DNA of 62,960 nt. Source: WS-7 sp035635575 (lineage in GTDB: Bacteria; Eisenbacteria; RBG-16-71-46; SZUA-252). Below, piece after piece: positions 1 to 8,721 of the stretch; within the stretch, counting starts at the first letter, position 1, and the number at the start of each line of letters is the position of its first letter. The notes below the pieces were generated by a model that searched no databases, had not been told where the DNA came from, and worked only from the letters and a program-made list of their open reading frames with translations. Location: assembly GCA_035635575.1 (NCBI GenBank), contig DASQAV010000117.1, forward strand, positions 1-62,960, given 5' to 3'. Position numbers and translations under genes: made by a program.

Positions 1-590
1 TGAGCCGGCGCGCGGCGCGTCGTGTTGTCCGAGGAGTTGCCGCCCACGTCGAACGAGATTCCCACCTTCATCGAGAGCTGGGCCACGTCCGAGACGGCCG
101 TGTACCAGAAGTCCACGTAAAGGTCGTTCTTCTGGCTCAGCATCGTCACGAAGCCGCCACCCAGGTCCATACCGAGCTTCGTCCGGCTGTCGCTGACGTC
201 CATCGCGGGAGGGCCCGGGTCGGAGACCTTCACGCCCACGACGTGCATCCCCAGGCCCAGTCCCGCATAGGGGCGGAACTTCGGCGAGGACACCGGGAAC
301 ATGTACTGACCGCGGGTCGAGAACGAGATGTCGTTCACGCGGGTCTTCGTTCCGAAGAACTCTTCCGACTTCGACCAGTAGCCGACGTGCGGCACGAGGC
401 GGATGTCCGGAGTGATGTTCCCCATGTTCGCGAACGCTCCGAATCCGACGGTGCCCGAGACGTTGTCGGGATCAACGAATCCCATGTCCACGCCGAGGCT
501 TCTCAGGCCCACACCGCTCCCCGCCCATGCATTCTGCGACCCGATCATGCAAATGAAGAGAACGGCACACATCACGATGCGCTTCGACAT
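1..590 (-). CDS. Outer-membrane beta-barrel protein, 3' end missing
   Basis: This frame is open from an ATG at 588-590 to the left edge of the window with no stop, so the C-terminus lies outside. About 196 residues are visible. A signal peptide is clear (basic MSKR start, hydrophobic stretch, AWAG near residue 24). What follows alternates short hydrophobic strands with Gly, Tyr and Asp turns, including FRPYAGLGLGM and DLYVDFWYTAVSD, as in 8-stranded OmpA/OmpW-like barrels (outer-membrane beta-barrel superfamily). A GGAGG lies just upstream of the ATG. It is co-directional with the TonB-dependent receptor upstream, with 115 bases between them. The ligand or role cannot be told. The plus-strand frames over it are shadows. 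Confidence 0.75.
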   Translation of the reverse strand, partial: MSKRIVMCAVLFICMIGSQNAWAGSGVGLRSLGVDMGFVDPDNVSGTVGFGAFANMGNITPDIRLVPHVGYWSKSEEFFGTKTRVNDISFSTRGQYMFPVSSPKFRPYAGLGLGMHVVGVKVSDPGPPAMDVSDSRTKLGMDLGGGFVTMLSQKNDLYVDFWYTAVSDVAQLSMKVGISFDVGGNSSDNTTRRAPA

Positions 591-705
591 CTGACCCTCC
601 GTTGTCGTCATGCGATTCAGCCGCATGCCTCTACGACTCCTGGAAACTGAGCGATTCCCCCTCCGGAAGGCACGTCAACCGCAAGATGTGTACCGATGCC
701 GTGCT

Positions 706-3396
706 CTAGAACTCCACGCCCAGCCCGGCGCGGATCGAACGGCCTGCCTGAAAGACGACCGGGTCATGGACGGGATACCAGTCCTCCCGCCCGTCGCCGT
801 TCTGGTCCTGGGTCAGGAACGCGCCTCCCGCCCGGTGCGTCTCCTCGTAGTAGATGTTGTAGCTCTCGCCGTTGATGGCGCCCAGAGGCGTGAGATCCGG
901 CTGGAGGTTGGTGATGCCCTGGGCATCGAGCAGATTGGTCGCCTGCACGTAGAGGGTGAGATTCTGTCCCCACGCAGTGAACATGCGCTCTCCCTGCATG
1001 GACAACGAGGACAGGGACGGCAATCGCTTCGAGTACACGAGCTCGGGATTCTGACGGCGCTCGTCGCGCTCGTGCGGCGTGTAGGGGAACCCCGACCCGA
1101 ATTGATAGACGAAGGACGTACGCCAGACGTTCTCGTCGGCGAGGCTCAGGGTCGCGGAAAAGGTGTGCCGCTGGTCCCAGCGAAGGGGCTGCTCGGTGTT
1201 GGGCTTGAACTGATCGCGCAGGTTCCCACGCTCGGGAAGGGCGCGCTCGGGATCCGACGCCGTGCCGTTCGCGTACCCGTAGCCGTAATTGAGCTCGAAG
1301 CCAAAGCCGCGCTTGAACCGCCGGGTCAGCGAGAACTCGAGGCCACGCTCGGAGGCATAGTCTCCGTTCACGTAGGTCTGCACCGTCGTCGCGAACCCCG
1401 GCACCTCGCGCGGGACCGTCGTGAGCAGGCCGAAGACGTCCTTGAAGTAGACGCCGAATTGAAAGAACAGGTCCTCGTTCACGAGATGCTGGACCCCGAG
1501 CTGGTAGCTGATCGTGGTCTGGGGCTCGAGGTTGGTGTTTCCGCGCGCGGTCGCGGTGCCCAGCCGCCCCTCGTAGATGAACTGGCGCTCCGGGACCTGG
1601 AAGAAGTGGCCGTAGTGAAAGCTCATGACGTCGCGCTCCGTGATCGGATAGGCCATTCCGATTCGCGGGCTGATCTGCGTCTTCACACGGTCGGCGACTT
1701 CAGACGATGGGATCTGCTTGCCGACGGAGAAATTGTCGTAGCGAACGCCGGCGTTCAGCACGAGCCCCTGGTATTTCCAGTGATCCTGCAAGAACAGCGA
1801 GCCCTCGGGATTGAAGAACCGGAACTGGTCGCGATCCTGTCCGTACAGGCCCATGCTCGTGACCACGTTCGGGAAATGGGTTCTCAGGAACCCCAGCTCG
1901 TTGTAGTTCAGCTCCCATCCGGTCATGAACTCATGCGCGCCGATCTTCTTCGTGAGATCGCCGTTCACGGTGTAGGTGACCGTTCGCTTCCGCTCGAAGA
2001 ACGGGAAGTCCCCGTTCGTCACGTAATACGCCCCGTCGTTGCGGTTCGAGAAGTCGTAGTAGTTGTTGGGCCGTTGCTGATATTCCCAGAGATTCCGCTC
2101 CAGAACGTCGCTCGTATTCTTCCATTCCTGGCGGGAGGCCCGCACGTTGTAGATCGCCGCGGTCCCCACGGTGTGTCTCCAGGCGACCGAGGTCTGGAGG
2201 TAGTCCTCCTCGGAAACCGGAAGGTGGTCCGCCGTATTCATGGGAACGTAGGTGGAGTCGATCGGGTACCAGGACCAGTCCCCGTAGGTGGTGGTGACCG
2301 AGCCGTCCGTGGGAGGCGTCGAGTCCTGGAACACCCGGACGTAGCCCTCCCGATTCCAGCGGTTGTTGAAGACGCCTTCGAGGCTCTGGTTCTTGACGAA
2401 CTCGAGGTTCAGCTTCTTGTCCTGCGTGAAATGATGGGTGAACTTTCCGGAGAGCTTCGCGCTGTTGGACTGGCGGTTTCCCAGGCGGATGAAATCGAGA
2501 AACCGGTGCTCTCGATGCCGGGCGACATTCCTGAGAGGCGTGTCGGTGTAGGTCCCCTCGAAGGAGAGAAAGTAGTTGGATCGGGGAACGAAAAACGGCC
2601 CGCCGATTCCGGCGCTAAGTCGCTGGAAGTTGTTGAAGGACTTGTCGGGTTCGCCGTAGCGGTCCGTGAGAAAGCGCAGCTCCCCGTGAGTCTTGTCGCC
2701 GCCTTCACGGGTCGTGATGTTGACCACCCCGGAGAGCACGTTTCCGTACTGCGCGTTCATTCCACCCAGCACCGCCTCGACCTCGGAGGTGCCGGCAAGG
2801 CTCACGTCCACGTTCTGAGCGTCGAGAGGATTCCGGCTCGGAATGCCATCCACGATCGTCATCACCTCGCCAACCCTTCCACCCCGGACGTGGATCTCTC
2901 CTCCCTGGTTGATCACCCCGGACTTCAGCTCCAGAATCCGCTTCAGGTCGTCCGCGGGAATGTGGCGTATCTCCTCTCGGTTGATGATTCGTTTGATCTC
3001 GCTGCTAGTGGTGGTCTGGAACCGCTTGTCCACGACGACCTCCGTCGTGGGGAGGCGGTAGGCCTTTTCGCTGACGCGAAAATCGACTCTCGTGGTCCCG
3101 TTTGCACGGACTTCGACATCGGTCCTCAGGGCAGTTTCGAATCTCATGCTCTTGATTCGAAGCGTGTACCTGCCGACCGGAACCTTGCCGATGACATAGC
3201 GTCCGTCGATGCTGGTGTTCCCGCCGCGAGTCGTGCCCTCGAGGGTCACGTTCGCGTAGGGCACTCCCGCACCATCCTTGTCCGTGACGGTGCCCGCGAT
3301 CGTGCCCGTCTGTGCGGAAGCGGCGCCGCTCGCAAGCAGCCACGTCGCGAGGAGAAAGGGAATGGTCCGGGAACCCGAAATCCTTCCGAACGGCAT
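706..3396 (-). CDS. TonB-dependent receptor with N-terminal carboxypeptidase-regulatory-like domain
   Basis: An outer-membrane receptor of 896 residues that would import a ligand using TonB energy. The frame extends upstream to 3567, but the ATG at 3394-3396 begins a proper signal peptide (MPFGRISG..., cleavage near ASA-Q at about residue 28), so I use that start. Residues 30-115 form a CarboxypepD_reg-like Ig fold (GTIAGTVTDKDGAGVPYANV). Residues about 125-240 are the plug, with IHVRGGR and YGNVLSGVVNITTREG. The rest is a 22-strand-type barrel ending in the typical C-terminal Phe (GLGVEF). This architecture is common in Bacteroidota, Acidobacteriota and Gemmatimonadota, where the substrate may be siderophore, oligopeptide or glycan; the sequence does not say which. 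It stands alone, with no SusD partner. Confidence 0.92.
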   Translation of the reverse strand: MPFGRISGSRTIPFLLATWLLASGAASAQTGTIAGTVTDKDGAGVPYANVTLEGTTRGGNTSIDGRYVIGKVPVGRYTLRIKSMRFETALRTDVEVRANGTTRVDFRVSEKAYRLPTTEVVVDKRFQTTTSSEIKRIINREEIRHIPADDLKRILELKSGVINQGGEIHVRGGRVGEVMTIVDGIPSRNPLDAQNVDVSLAGTSEVEAVLGGMNAQYGNVLSGVVNITTREGGDKTHGELRFLTDRYGEPDKSFNNFQRLSAGIGGPFFVPRSNYFLSFEGTYTDTPLRNVARHREHRFLDFIRLGNRQSNSAKLSGKFTHHFTQDKKLNLEFVKNQSLEGVFNNRWNREGYVRVFQDSTPPTDGSVTTTYGDWSWYPIDSTYVPMNTADHLPVSEEDYLQTSVAWRHTVGTAAIYNVRASRQEWKNTSDVLERNLWEYQQRPNNYYDFSNRNDGAYYVTNGDFPFFERKRTVTYTVNGDLTKKIGAHEFMTGWELNYNELGFLRTHFPNVVTSMGLYGQDRDQFRFFNPEGSLFLQDHWKYQGLVLNAGVRYDNFSVGKQIPSSEVADRVKTQISPRIGMAYPITERDVMSFHYGHFFQVPERQFIYEGRLGTATARGNTNLEPQTTISYQLGVQHLVNEDLFFQFGVYFKDVFGLLTTVPREVPGFATTVQTYVNGDYASERGLEFSLTRRFKRGFGFELNYGYGYANGTASDPERALPERGNLRDQFKPNTEQPLRWDQRHTFSATLSLADENVWRTSFVYQFGSGFPYTPHERDERRQNPELVYSKRLPSLSSLSMQGERMFTAWGQNLTLYVQATNLLDAQGITNLQPDLTPLGAINGESYNIYYEETHRAGGAFLTQDQNGDGREDWYPVHDPVVFQAGRSIRAGLGVEF

Positions 3397-3541
3397 CGTG
3401 GTGGGCCCTCGTGCCCGGCGAGCGCGGGGGGAATCCGAGGGAGACGATGGGGGGACGCTTGCAGGGGGGAGGACAAGGCGCGAACGCGGCGAGGGGGATG
3501 TTCCGCGCGGGGGGATGGGATGCGCGGCGACGTCTCGGGTC

Positions 3542-3547
3542 AATATA
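3542..3547 (-). promoter_or_regulatory. Possible -10 element for the TonB-dependent receptor gene
   Basis: Read on the minus strand this is TATATT, one mismatch from TATAAT, in an otherwise GC-rich 230-base gap between the divergent receptor and RlpA-like genes. A CTGGTT lies 18 bases upstream as a weak -35. It would give a leader of about 140 bases. Weak evidence. Confidence 0.25.
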
Positions 3548-3626
3548 GGGAAGCCCGGACCTCCCAACCAGATCTTTCTTTGCGCTACAGAGATTTTCGG
3601 CCGGGCCGATCTTTCGATCAGGACCT

Positions 3627-4010
3627 ATGCGCAAAGGAATCTGGATTCTTCTCTTCGCCCTGCTGGCGCCGATCGGTTGCGCCGGCACCCGGCCGCCTCT
3701 CACTCCAATGGAGCGCGAGGTGGAGGTCGGGTTTGCCTCGTACTACGCCTCGCGATTCCACGGGGCCCGCACCGCGAGCGGCGCGCGTTATGACGAGGAG
3801 GCGATGACCGCCGCGCACCGCACCCTTCCCTTCGGGACGAGAGTGCAAGTGACCAACCTCGCGAACGGCAGGAGCGTGGTCGTCACGATCACCGACCGCG
3901 GACCCTTCGCGCCTGGGCGCGTCATCGACGTCTCGAGGCGGGCCGCACGAAAGCTGGATTTCGTCCGCGCGGGGACCGTTCGAGTCAGGATCAGGATTCT
4001 GGAACAATGA
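3627..4010 (+). CDS. rlpA: RlpA-like double-psi beta-barrel lipoprotein
   Basis: A 127-residue protein. RlpA proteins are outer-membrane lipoproteins that cleave or bind denuded peptidoglycan glycan strands. The lipobox is APIGC, with Cys18 as the lipidation site. The double-psi barrel then fills residues 34-126 with the family motifs GFASYYASRFHGARTASG, AAHRTLPFGT, ITDRGPF and VIDVSRRAA. The catalytic-type Glu/Asp positions of active RlpA (the D of DRGPF) are present. It lacks the C-terminal SPOR domain that targets Pseudomonas and E. coli RlpA to the septum, so this is the minimal form. AGGA precedes the ATG. It is divergent from the receptor and convergent with the next lipoprotein. Confidence 0.88.
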   Translation: MRKGIWILLFALLAPIGCAGTRPPLTPMEREVEVGFASYYASRFHGARTASGARYDEEAMTAAHRTLPFGTRVQVTNLANGRSVVVTITDRGPFAPGRVIDVSRRAARKLDFVRAGTVRVRIRILEQ

Positions 4011-4011
4011 A

Positions 4012-4040
4012 GGAGCCCCCGGGACCTTCCCGAGGGCTCC
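4012..4040. terminator. GC-rich hairpin between convergent genes
   Basis: GGAGCCCCCGGG (4012-4023) pairs with CCCGAGGGCTCC (4029-4040), 11 of 12 positions, with a 5-base loop. It starts one base after the rlpA-like stop and lies before the stop of the convergent lipoprotein gene. There is no T-run on either side, so any terminator role, possibly bidirectional, is inferred from position and stem strength. Confidence 0.45.
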
Positions 4041-4070
4041 GTGGCCGGAACGCGGCACCTTGGACCGCGC

Positions 4071-4610
4071 TCAGCACCCGTCCGATTCCGCCGGCACCCC
4101 ACCCTGGATCTTCAAGAACACCCACACACGCTTGAACCGGTTCGCCCCACTCGTCGCCGTGACCGAGAGCCCCAGCCGGTCCACGTTGGTCCGGAGCGGC
4201 ACGCGGTAGTGAGCTCGCCACGCCTTGGCTTCCGTGTCGTATGCGAAGGGAGTCTTGTGCCCGAGCCGGTCGGTCAAGATAAGCGAAGTCGCGTCGGTCG
4301 ATGCTTCGGCCGTGATCTCGATGATGGTTCCCGGCACGATCGAGGAATCCGGAGCGGACGCGGTCACGTCCGGCGGCAGCGAATCCTCGGTGGTCTGCCC
4401 AGCCCCCACGATGGTCGTCACACCTGCCTCCGGGGTCGTCGTGCTCGCTGCCGCGATCACCGCCGGGGTTTGCGCGGCCTGATCGACGGCTGCCGCTCCC
4501 GTCTCGACCGCGGCGTGCTGCTTCTGCTCCCCACATCCCAGCGCGAGAACCGCCATTGCCGCCGCGGCCGTGACCCACGCCGTCCTGCCCCACATGCCTG
4601 TGTTCTTCAT
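4071..4610 (-). CDS. Hypothetical lipoprotein
   Basis: 179 residues from the ATG at 4608-4610. That start is chosen because a strong GGGAGAAGG lies just upstream and a lipoprotein signal follows (MKNTGMWGRTAW..., LALGC, lipidated Cys26). The frame is open further upstream, but that part looks non-coding. Residues 27-90 are a low-complexity Ala/Thr/Pro/Val linker. The C-terminal half (about residues 95-175) reads as one small beta-sandwich (GTIIEITAEASTDATSLIL, LGLSVTATSGANRFKRVWVF). It ends with SDGC. I do not recognise a family. It is likely anchored in a membrane facing the periplasm. Confidence 0.7.
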   Translation of the reverse strand: MKNTGMWGRTAWVTAAAAMAVLALGCGEQKQHAAVETGAAAVDQAAQTPAVIAAASTTTPEAGVTTIVGAGQTTEDSLPPDVTASAPDSSIVPGTIIEITAEASTDATSLILTDRLGHKTPFAYDTEAKAWRAHYRVPLRTNVDRLGLSVTATSGANRFKRVWVFLKIQGGVPAESDGC

Positions 4611-4953
4611 TGCCTTCTCCCAACCGGCCTGAGTCGTTCGATCTGCGGCCGATTCGCCGGCTCCTCCGCGGATCGCCTGGCATGAGCACCCGCTCCGCAC
4701 CAGTGCGAGGGCGGCGGGCCCGTCTGGCCGCCGCTCTGCTATGGAGCACAGATCAAGGTACGTGCCGCGGGCGTAAGTCGCTCGGGATGTGTGTTTTACC
4801 AATATAAGCGATTCGTAGGAAGGGAGGGTATGTGTCAAGCTTGACACGTGAACTGAGGGGGAGCACTCTGTTCGTACACGATATCTTCAGACTGGTTAAC
4901 GAACTCGGCCGGCGAGTGGAGTGTGGCATGGTGGACACGACGAAGGGCGCGCC
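4611..4953. other. 343-base divergent intergenic region
   Basis: This lies between the minus-strand lipoprotein gene and the plus-strand sensor kinase. It contains a perfect 16-base palindrome at 4832-4847 (listed separately) and an A/T-richer patch around 4798-4815. I see no RNA gene or extra ORF with a convincing ribosome binding site. Promoters for both flanking genes must lie here. Confidence 0.6.
4832..4847. promoter_or_regulatory. Perfect 16-bp palindrome, candidate operator
   Basis: GTGTCAAGCTTGACAC is its own reverse complement. Each arm contains TTGACA, a consensus -35 hexamer, one on each strand, so the site could lie over back-to-back promoters. It is about 107 bases before the sensor-kinase ATG and 222 bases before the lipoprotein ATG. 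I find no clear -10 hexamer at the right spacing on either strand. Confidence 0.45.
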
Positions 4954-6594
4954 ATGACCTCCCTCCGGGCAAGGCTCATCCTGGCCTTCTCCCTCCTCGC
5001 GGTGATTCCGATCGCCGTGGCGATGATCTTCCTCACCGGCCGCATCGAGTCGATGGTGCGGACGGAGGCGAAGGAGCGTCTTGGCTCAGCGCTCGGGACG
5101 ATGCAGGCCCAGGTCGCTGAGGACGCGCGTGCCGTCGCCGGAAAGCTCGAGATCCTCGCGAAGGATGCCCAGCTCAAGCGGCTCTTTTTCCTAAGCTCCG
5201 TTGGCGGCAGGGATCTCGCCGAATTTCTCGCGGAACGACAGCTCCTGCTCGGCCTCGATTTCCTGAGTGCCGCGGATTCAAGCGGCGGCGTGATCGCGAG
5301 CGGGCCCGGCATGATCGCCGGGTCCGGATTGGCCGCGCTTCCCTGGAACGTGCCCGCCGTCGGAACGGTCCCCGACGCGCAGGGTCTCGCGCTGATCGCC
5401 CGATCCCCCATCAGATATCAGGGACTGGCCGCGGGCACGATCCAGGGCGGCCTCAGGCTCGACGCGGCACTCTTGCGGAAGCTCGGAAGCTCGGCAGCCG
5501 TGGATTTGATCCTGCGCGATGGCGCCGGAAAGATCGCGGCGTCGACCCTTTCCGATTCCTCGGCTGGGAACCTCTCCCGGACGATTCCGCTCGAGGTGGG
5601 ACCGCCACCCCACGCGACCATCACGGGCGTGGTTTCCACCGCGGCAGCCGACCGCACGGTCGGTTCGATACAGCTTGCCTCGCTCCTTCTCGGACTCCTC
5701 GGACTCGCCATCGCGATTCCCATGGCGATCCTCTGGTCCTCCCAGATCTCAGGCCCCGTCGAGCGGCTCGCCGCCTTCTCGGACAGGCTGGCGAGTGGAA
5801 ACTGGCAGGAGCCCCTGACGCTCGAGAGCGTGGGCGAGCTCCAGACCCTGGTCCTGGCCCTCGATCGCATGCGGCGCGACCTCCAGACCTACCGCGACAA
5901 GCTCGTCACCAGCGAGCGCCAGGCCGCGTGGAGCCAGATGGCGCGCAAAGTGGCGCACGAGGTGAAGAACCCGCTCACGCCGATCGCGATCTCGATCGCG
6001 GATCTGAAGCGGAGCTACGACCAGAAGCGACCGGACTTCCCCGAGATCCTGGACCAGGCGGTCCGGATCATCGGCGAGGAGGTGGAGACGCTGCGACGCC
6101 TTCTTCAAGAATTCTCGGACTTCGGAAGGATTCCACCGCCAGTGCTGGCTCCTTGCCGAGTGTCGGATCTTCTGGGAGGCCTCGAAGCGCTCTACGCGGG
6201 CGACATCTCCGCGGGCCGTCTCACCGTTACGAGACCCTCTACAGAGATCACGTTCCCCGCGGACTCGGGACAAATCCGACAGTCGCTGGTCAACCTGATC
6301 AAGAACGGGCTCGAGGCGTTGAACGGAACGGGGCGCGTCACGGTCTCGGCGCGGTCGGATGACGACGCCGTGGAGATCGTGGTCGCCGATTCCGGCCCCG
6401 GGCTCACCGAGGAGCAGCGAGCCAATCTCTTCGTTCCCGGGTTCACCACCAAGTCTCATGGCGGCGGACTGGGGCTCACCATCGTCCAGCGGATCGTGAG
6501 CGATCATGGGGGCGTGATCGCGGTGGACGCGGGCAGGAGCGGCGGGACGGCCTTCCGGCTGAGGCTGCCGCTCCGGAAGAGTGAGCCCGCATGA
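4954..6594 (+). CDS. NtrY-like membrane sensor histidine kinase
   Basis: 546 residues from the ATG at 4954; an in-frame GTG at 4921 is possible. One membrane segment lies at residues 8-30 (LILAFSLLAVIPIAVAMIFL), followed by a periplasmic sensor region to about 235. A second membrane segment (LASLLLGLLGLAIAIPMAIL) leads into a HAMP domain. The H-box is ARKVAHEVKNPLTPI. The ATPase domain has the N-box LVNLIKNGLEAL, DSGPG, and the G2 box GGGLGLTIV. The HEVKNPLTPI signature is the NtrY subclass, which pairs with NtrC/NtrX regulators. The stop overlaps the start of the sigma-54 activator by four bases (ATGA), so the two form a coupled two-component pair. Confidence 0.93.
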   Translation: MTSLRARLILAFSLLAVIPIAVAMIFLTGRIESMVRTEAKERLGSALGTMQAQVAEDARAVAGKLEILAKDAQLKRLFFLSSVGGRDLAEFLAERQLLLGLDFLSAADSSGGVIASGPGMIAGSGLAALPWNVPAVGTVPDAQGLALIARSPIRYQGLAAGTIQGGLRLDAALLRKLGSSAAVDLILRDGAGKIAASTLSDSSAGNLSRTIPLEVGPPPHATITGVVSTAAADRTVGSIQLASLLLGLLGLAIAIPMAILWSSQISGPVERLAAFSDRLASGNWQEPLTLESVGELQTLVLALDRMRRDLQTYRDKLVTSERQAAWSQMARKVAHEVKNPLTPIAISIADLKRSYDQKRPDFPEILDQAVRIIGEEVETLRRLLQEFSDFGRIPPPVLAPCRVSDLLGGLEALYAGDISAGRLTVTRPSTEITFPADSGQIRQSLVNLIKNGLEALNGTGRVTVSARSDDDAVEIVVADSGPGLTEEQRANLFVPGFTTKSHGGGLGLTIVQRIVSDHGGVIAVDAGRSGGTAFRLRLPLRKSEPA

Positions 6595-7931
6595 CCCTCC
6601 TCATCGTGGACGACGAGGTCAACATCCGATCCAGCCTCCAGGGCGCCCTGGGACGCGAAGGCTATCAGGTGGACGTGGCGGCATCGCTGGCCGAGGCGCG
6701 CGGGAGGCTGCGCGAGTCCTACGACCTCGTGCTCCTCGACGTCTGGTTTCCGGACGGAAGCGGACTGGACCTTCTCGCGGAGATCAGGACGAGCACGCCC
6801 GACACCATCGTGATCATGATGTCCGGACACGCCACCATCGATGCGGCGGTGAAGGCGACGCGGCTTGGCGCCTTCGACTTCCTCGAGAAACCCATCTTGC
6901 TCGAGCGTCTTCTCGTGCTCCTCCGGAACGCGGCCGCCACGCTCACCCTCAAGGCGGAGAACCGGCGTCTCGCCGCCCCGTGGGCGCACGAGATCGTGGG
7001 CAAGTCGGCGGCCGTCGTGAAGCTTCTGCGCGAGATTCAGCTCGCGGGACCCAGCGCGGCGCGGGTCCTGATCCTGGGAGAGAACGGCACCGGCAAGGAG
7101 CTCGTGGCCCGGGCCCTCCACGCGGCGGGACCCCGGCACGGCCAGCCCTTCGTCGCGGTAAATTGCTCCGCGATCCCGGAGGAGCTGATCGAGTCGGAGC
7201 TGTTCGGGCACGAGAGGGGCTCGTTCACGGGAGCGACGCAATCGCGGCGCGGCACCTTCGAGGAGGCGCACCACGGCACCCTGTTCCTCGACGAGATTGG
7301 AGACATGAGCGCCCGATCCCAGACGAAGCTCCTCCGCGTGTTACAGGAGGGGGAGATCCATCGCGTCGGCGGGAATCGCGCGATCAAGGTGGACGTGAGG
7401 GTGATCGCGGCCACGAACCAGGATCTGGAGGCGCGCGTTCGCACGGGGCAGTTCCGCGAGGACCTCTACTTCCGCCTGGCGGTGGTGCCGATCACCGTAC
7501 CGCCGCTCCGGGAGCGCAGCGAGGACGTCCCGCTCCTCGTCGAGCACTTCGCCGGGACGCTAGCGAAGGAGCCCGGCGGCAAGCCCAAGAGCTTCAGCCC
7601 CGCGGCGGTCGATTTGCTCCGCCGCTACGGCTTTCCCGGAAACGTGCGCGAGCTTCGGAATCTCGTGGAGCGCCTCTGGATCATGACGCGTGGATCGAGC
7701 ATCGGTCCCGAGCAGATTACACAGGTCCTCCCCCCATCGGACCGAGCGGAGGCGCGGTCGGCGAGGCTGGGAGATGCGGTGCGGGAGTTCGAGCGGAAGC
7801 AGATCGAGGATGCCTTGCTCGACGCCGGAGGGAGCATGACGAAGGCCGCGCAGAGCCTCGGCCTCGAGCGAAGCCACCTCTACAAGAAAATGAAGAAGCT
7901 CGGATGCCGTCCCGAGAGCTTCAGCCCCTGA
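6591..7931 (+). CDS. Sigma-54-dependent response regulator (NtrC/NtrX family)
   Basis: 446 residues: receiver (1-118, phosphoacceptor Asp50 in LVLLDVWFPDGSG), AAA+ domain (about 135-370) and a Fis-type helix-turn-helix (about 405-440, MTKAAQSLGLERSHLYKKMK). Walker A is GENGTGKE. The sigma-54 contact loop reads GSFTGA, the variant common in NtrX. Walker B is TLFLDEIGDM. It should activate sigma-54 promoters after phosphorylation by the kinase encoded just upstream, with which it overlaps by four bases. Targets are not evident: I found no convincing -24/-12 promoter in the window's intergenic gaps. Confidence 0.95.
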   Translation: MTLLIVDDEVNIRSSLQGALGREGYQVDVAASLAEARGRLRESYDLVLLDVWFPDGSGLDLLAEIRTSTPDTIVIMMSGHATIDAAVKATRLGAFDFLEKPILLERLLVLLRNAAATLTLKAENRRLAAPWAHEIVGKSAAVVKLLREIQLAGPSAARVLILGENGTGKELVARALHAAGPRHGQPFVAVNCSAIPEELIESELFGHERGSFTGATQSRRGTFEEAHHGTLFLDEIGDMSARSQTKLLRVLQEGEIHRVGGNRAIKVDVRVIAATNQDLEARVRTGQFREDLYFRLAVVPITVPPLRERSEDVPLLVEHFAGTLAKEPGGKPKSFSPAAVDLLRRYGFPGNVRELRNLVERLWIMTRGSSIGPEQITQVLPPSDRAEARSARLGDAVREFERKQIEDALLDAGGSMTKAAQSLGLERSHLYKKMKKLGCRPESFSP

Positions 7932-7952
7932 GGCCGCGACGCCCGGGCCACA

Positions 7953-8636
7953 TCATCGCGCGATCACCCCCTGAGCCAGGAGCTCGGGGACGATCAGCTT
8001 CGCGATCTGTCGGTTCACGTCGCTGGCCGACTTGGGATTGACGGATTCCGTGGTGCCGCTCCAGACGAGGCGCCATTCGCCCCGCGTGCTCCACACGTCC
8101 ACGCGGTGGCGGACGATCTGGTCGGTCTCGACGTAGCCTGGCTCGTACACCTCGCGCCAGTACGTGTAGTAGTTGAGCGACCAGCGGCTCCGGACCCAGA
8201 CCGGCTCCAGGCGCGTGTACCCCGGGACGTACGTGGTCTGCGTCTGGGTGCCTTGCCGGTGCGTGCAGAGCACGCCGTCGTAGCCCCGCTCGCGAACGAA
8301 GTCCTCGATCTGAAGCGTATCGGGAGCACCATCCGGGAAACGGTCGTAGGACGGAGTGGCGGTGACGCCGCGCTTCTCCAGCTCCGCGACGAATCCATCC
8401 TCCCAGATCCGGCGCGAGAGTGGGTCTTTCACGACCGAGACGACCAGCATTTTGCGAATCGGATTCGACGGCGCGGTGGGATCCTTCCACATCTCGACGA
8501 GCTGGGTCCCGCCGGTGCATCCGCCCAGTATCGAGGCGGCGATGCAGCCGGCCAGGAGAAGGAGCGAACGCTTGGAGCGAAGAGGATGCGGGCCGGGACG
8601 GCACGGGGGGCGGGAACGGCGGACGCAGGAGAACAC
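7953..8636 (-). CDS. Hypothetical lipoprotein
   Basis: 227 residues from a GTG at 8634-8636, chosen because GGGAGGGG lies four bases upstream; the frame also holds an ATG at 8672. The N-terminus is long and Arg-rich, followed by LLLLAGCIAASILGGC with Cys40 as the likely lipid site. The body (about residues 45-225) has KMLVVSVVKDPLSRRIWEDGF, GVTATPSYDRFP and ERGYDGVLC. This resembles an uncharacterised Gram-negative lipoprotein type in which a short alpha/beta segment precedes a Tyr-rich beta region and a C-terminal helix. No catalytic motif is visible. It is convergent with the sigma-54 regulator. Confidence 0.75.
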   Translation of the reverse strand: MFSCVRRSRPPCRPGPHPLRSKRSLLLLAGCIAASILGGCTGGTQLVEMWKDPTAPSNPIRKMLVVSVVKDPLSRRIWEDGFVAELEKRGVTATPSYDRFPDGAPDTLQIEDFVRERGYDGVLCTHRQGTQTQTTYVPGYTRLEPVWVRSRWSLNYYTYWREVYEPGYVETDQIVRHRVDVWSTRGEWRLVWSGTTESVNPKSASDVNRQIAKLIVPELLAQGVIAR

Positions 8637-8721
8637 GGTACCCCTCCCTGGAGCGGAAACTTCGGGCAGCATCGAAGGCTGCAGCCTAAAACGCTAGCAA
8701 CCCCCGGGAGAGGTGTCAAAC

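Noticed and set aside
609..627. Short hairpin CATGCG/CGCATG downstream of the TonB-dependent receptor
   Set aside because: A six-pair stem with a seven-base loop and no T-run is too weak to call a terminator.
610..3807. Long plus-strand frame (over 1000 codons) opposite the TonB-dependent receptor
   Set aside because: It is antisense to a clear receptor gene, has charged low-complexity composition and no domain. In high-GC DNA the frame opposite a real gene is often open.
4921..4953. Earlier GTG start for the NtrY-like kinase
   Set aside because: The extra eleven residues (WHGGHDEGR-like) do not fit a cytoplasmic start before a membrane helix, and no ribosome site precedes the GTG.
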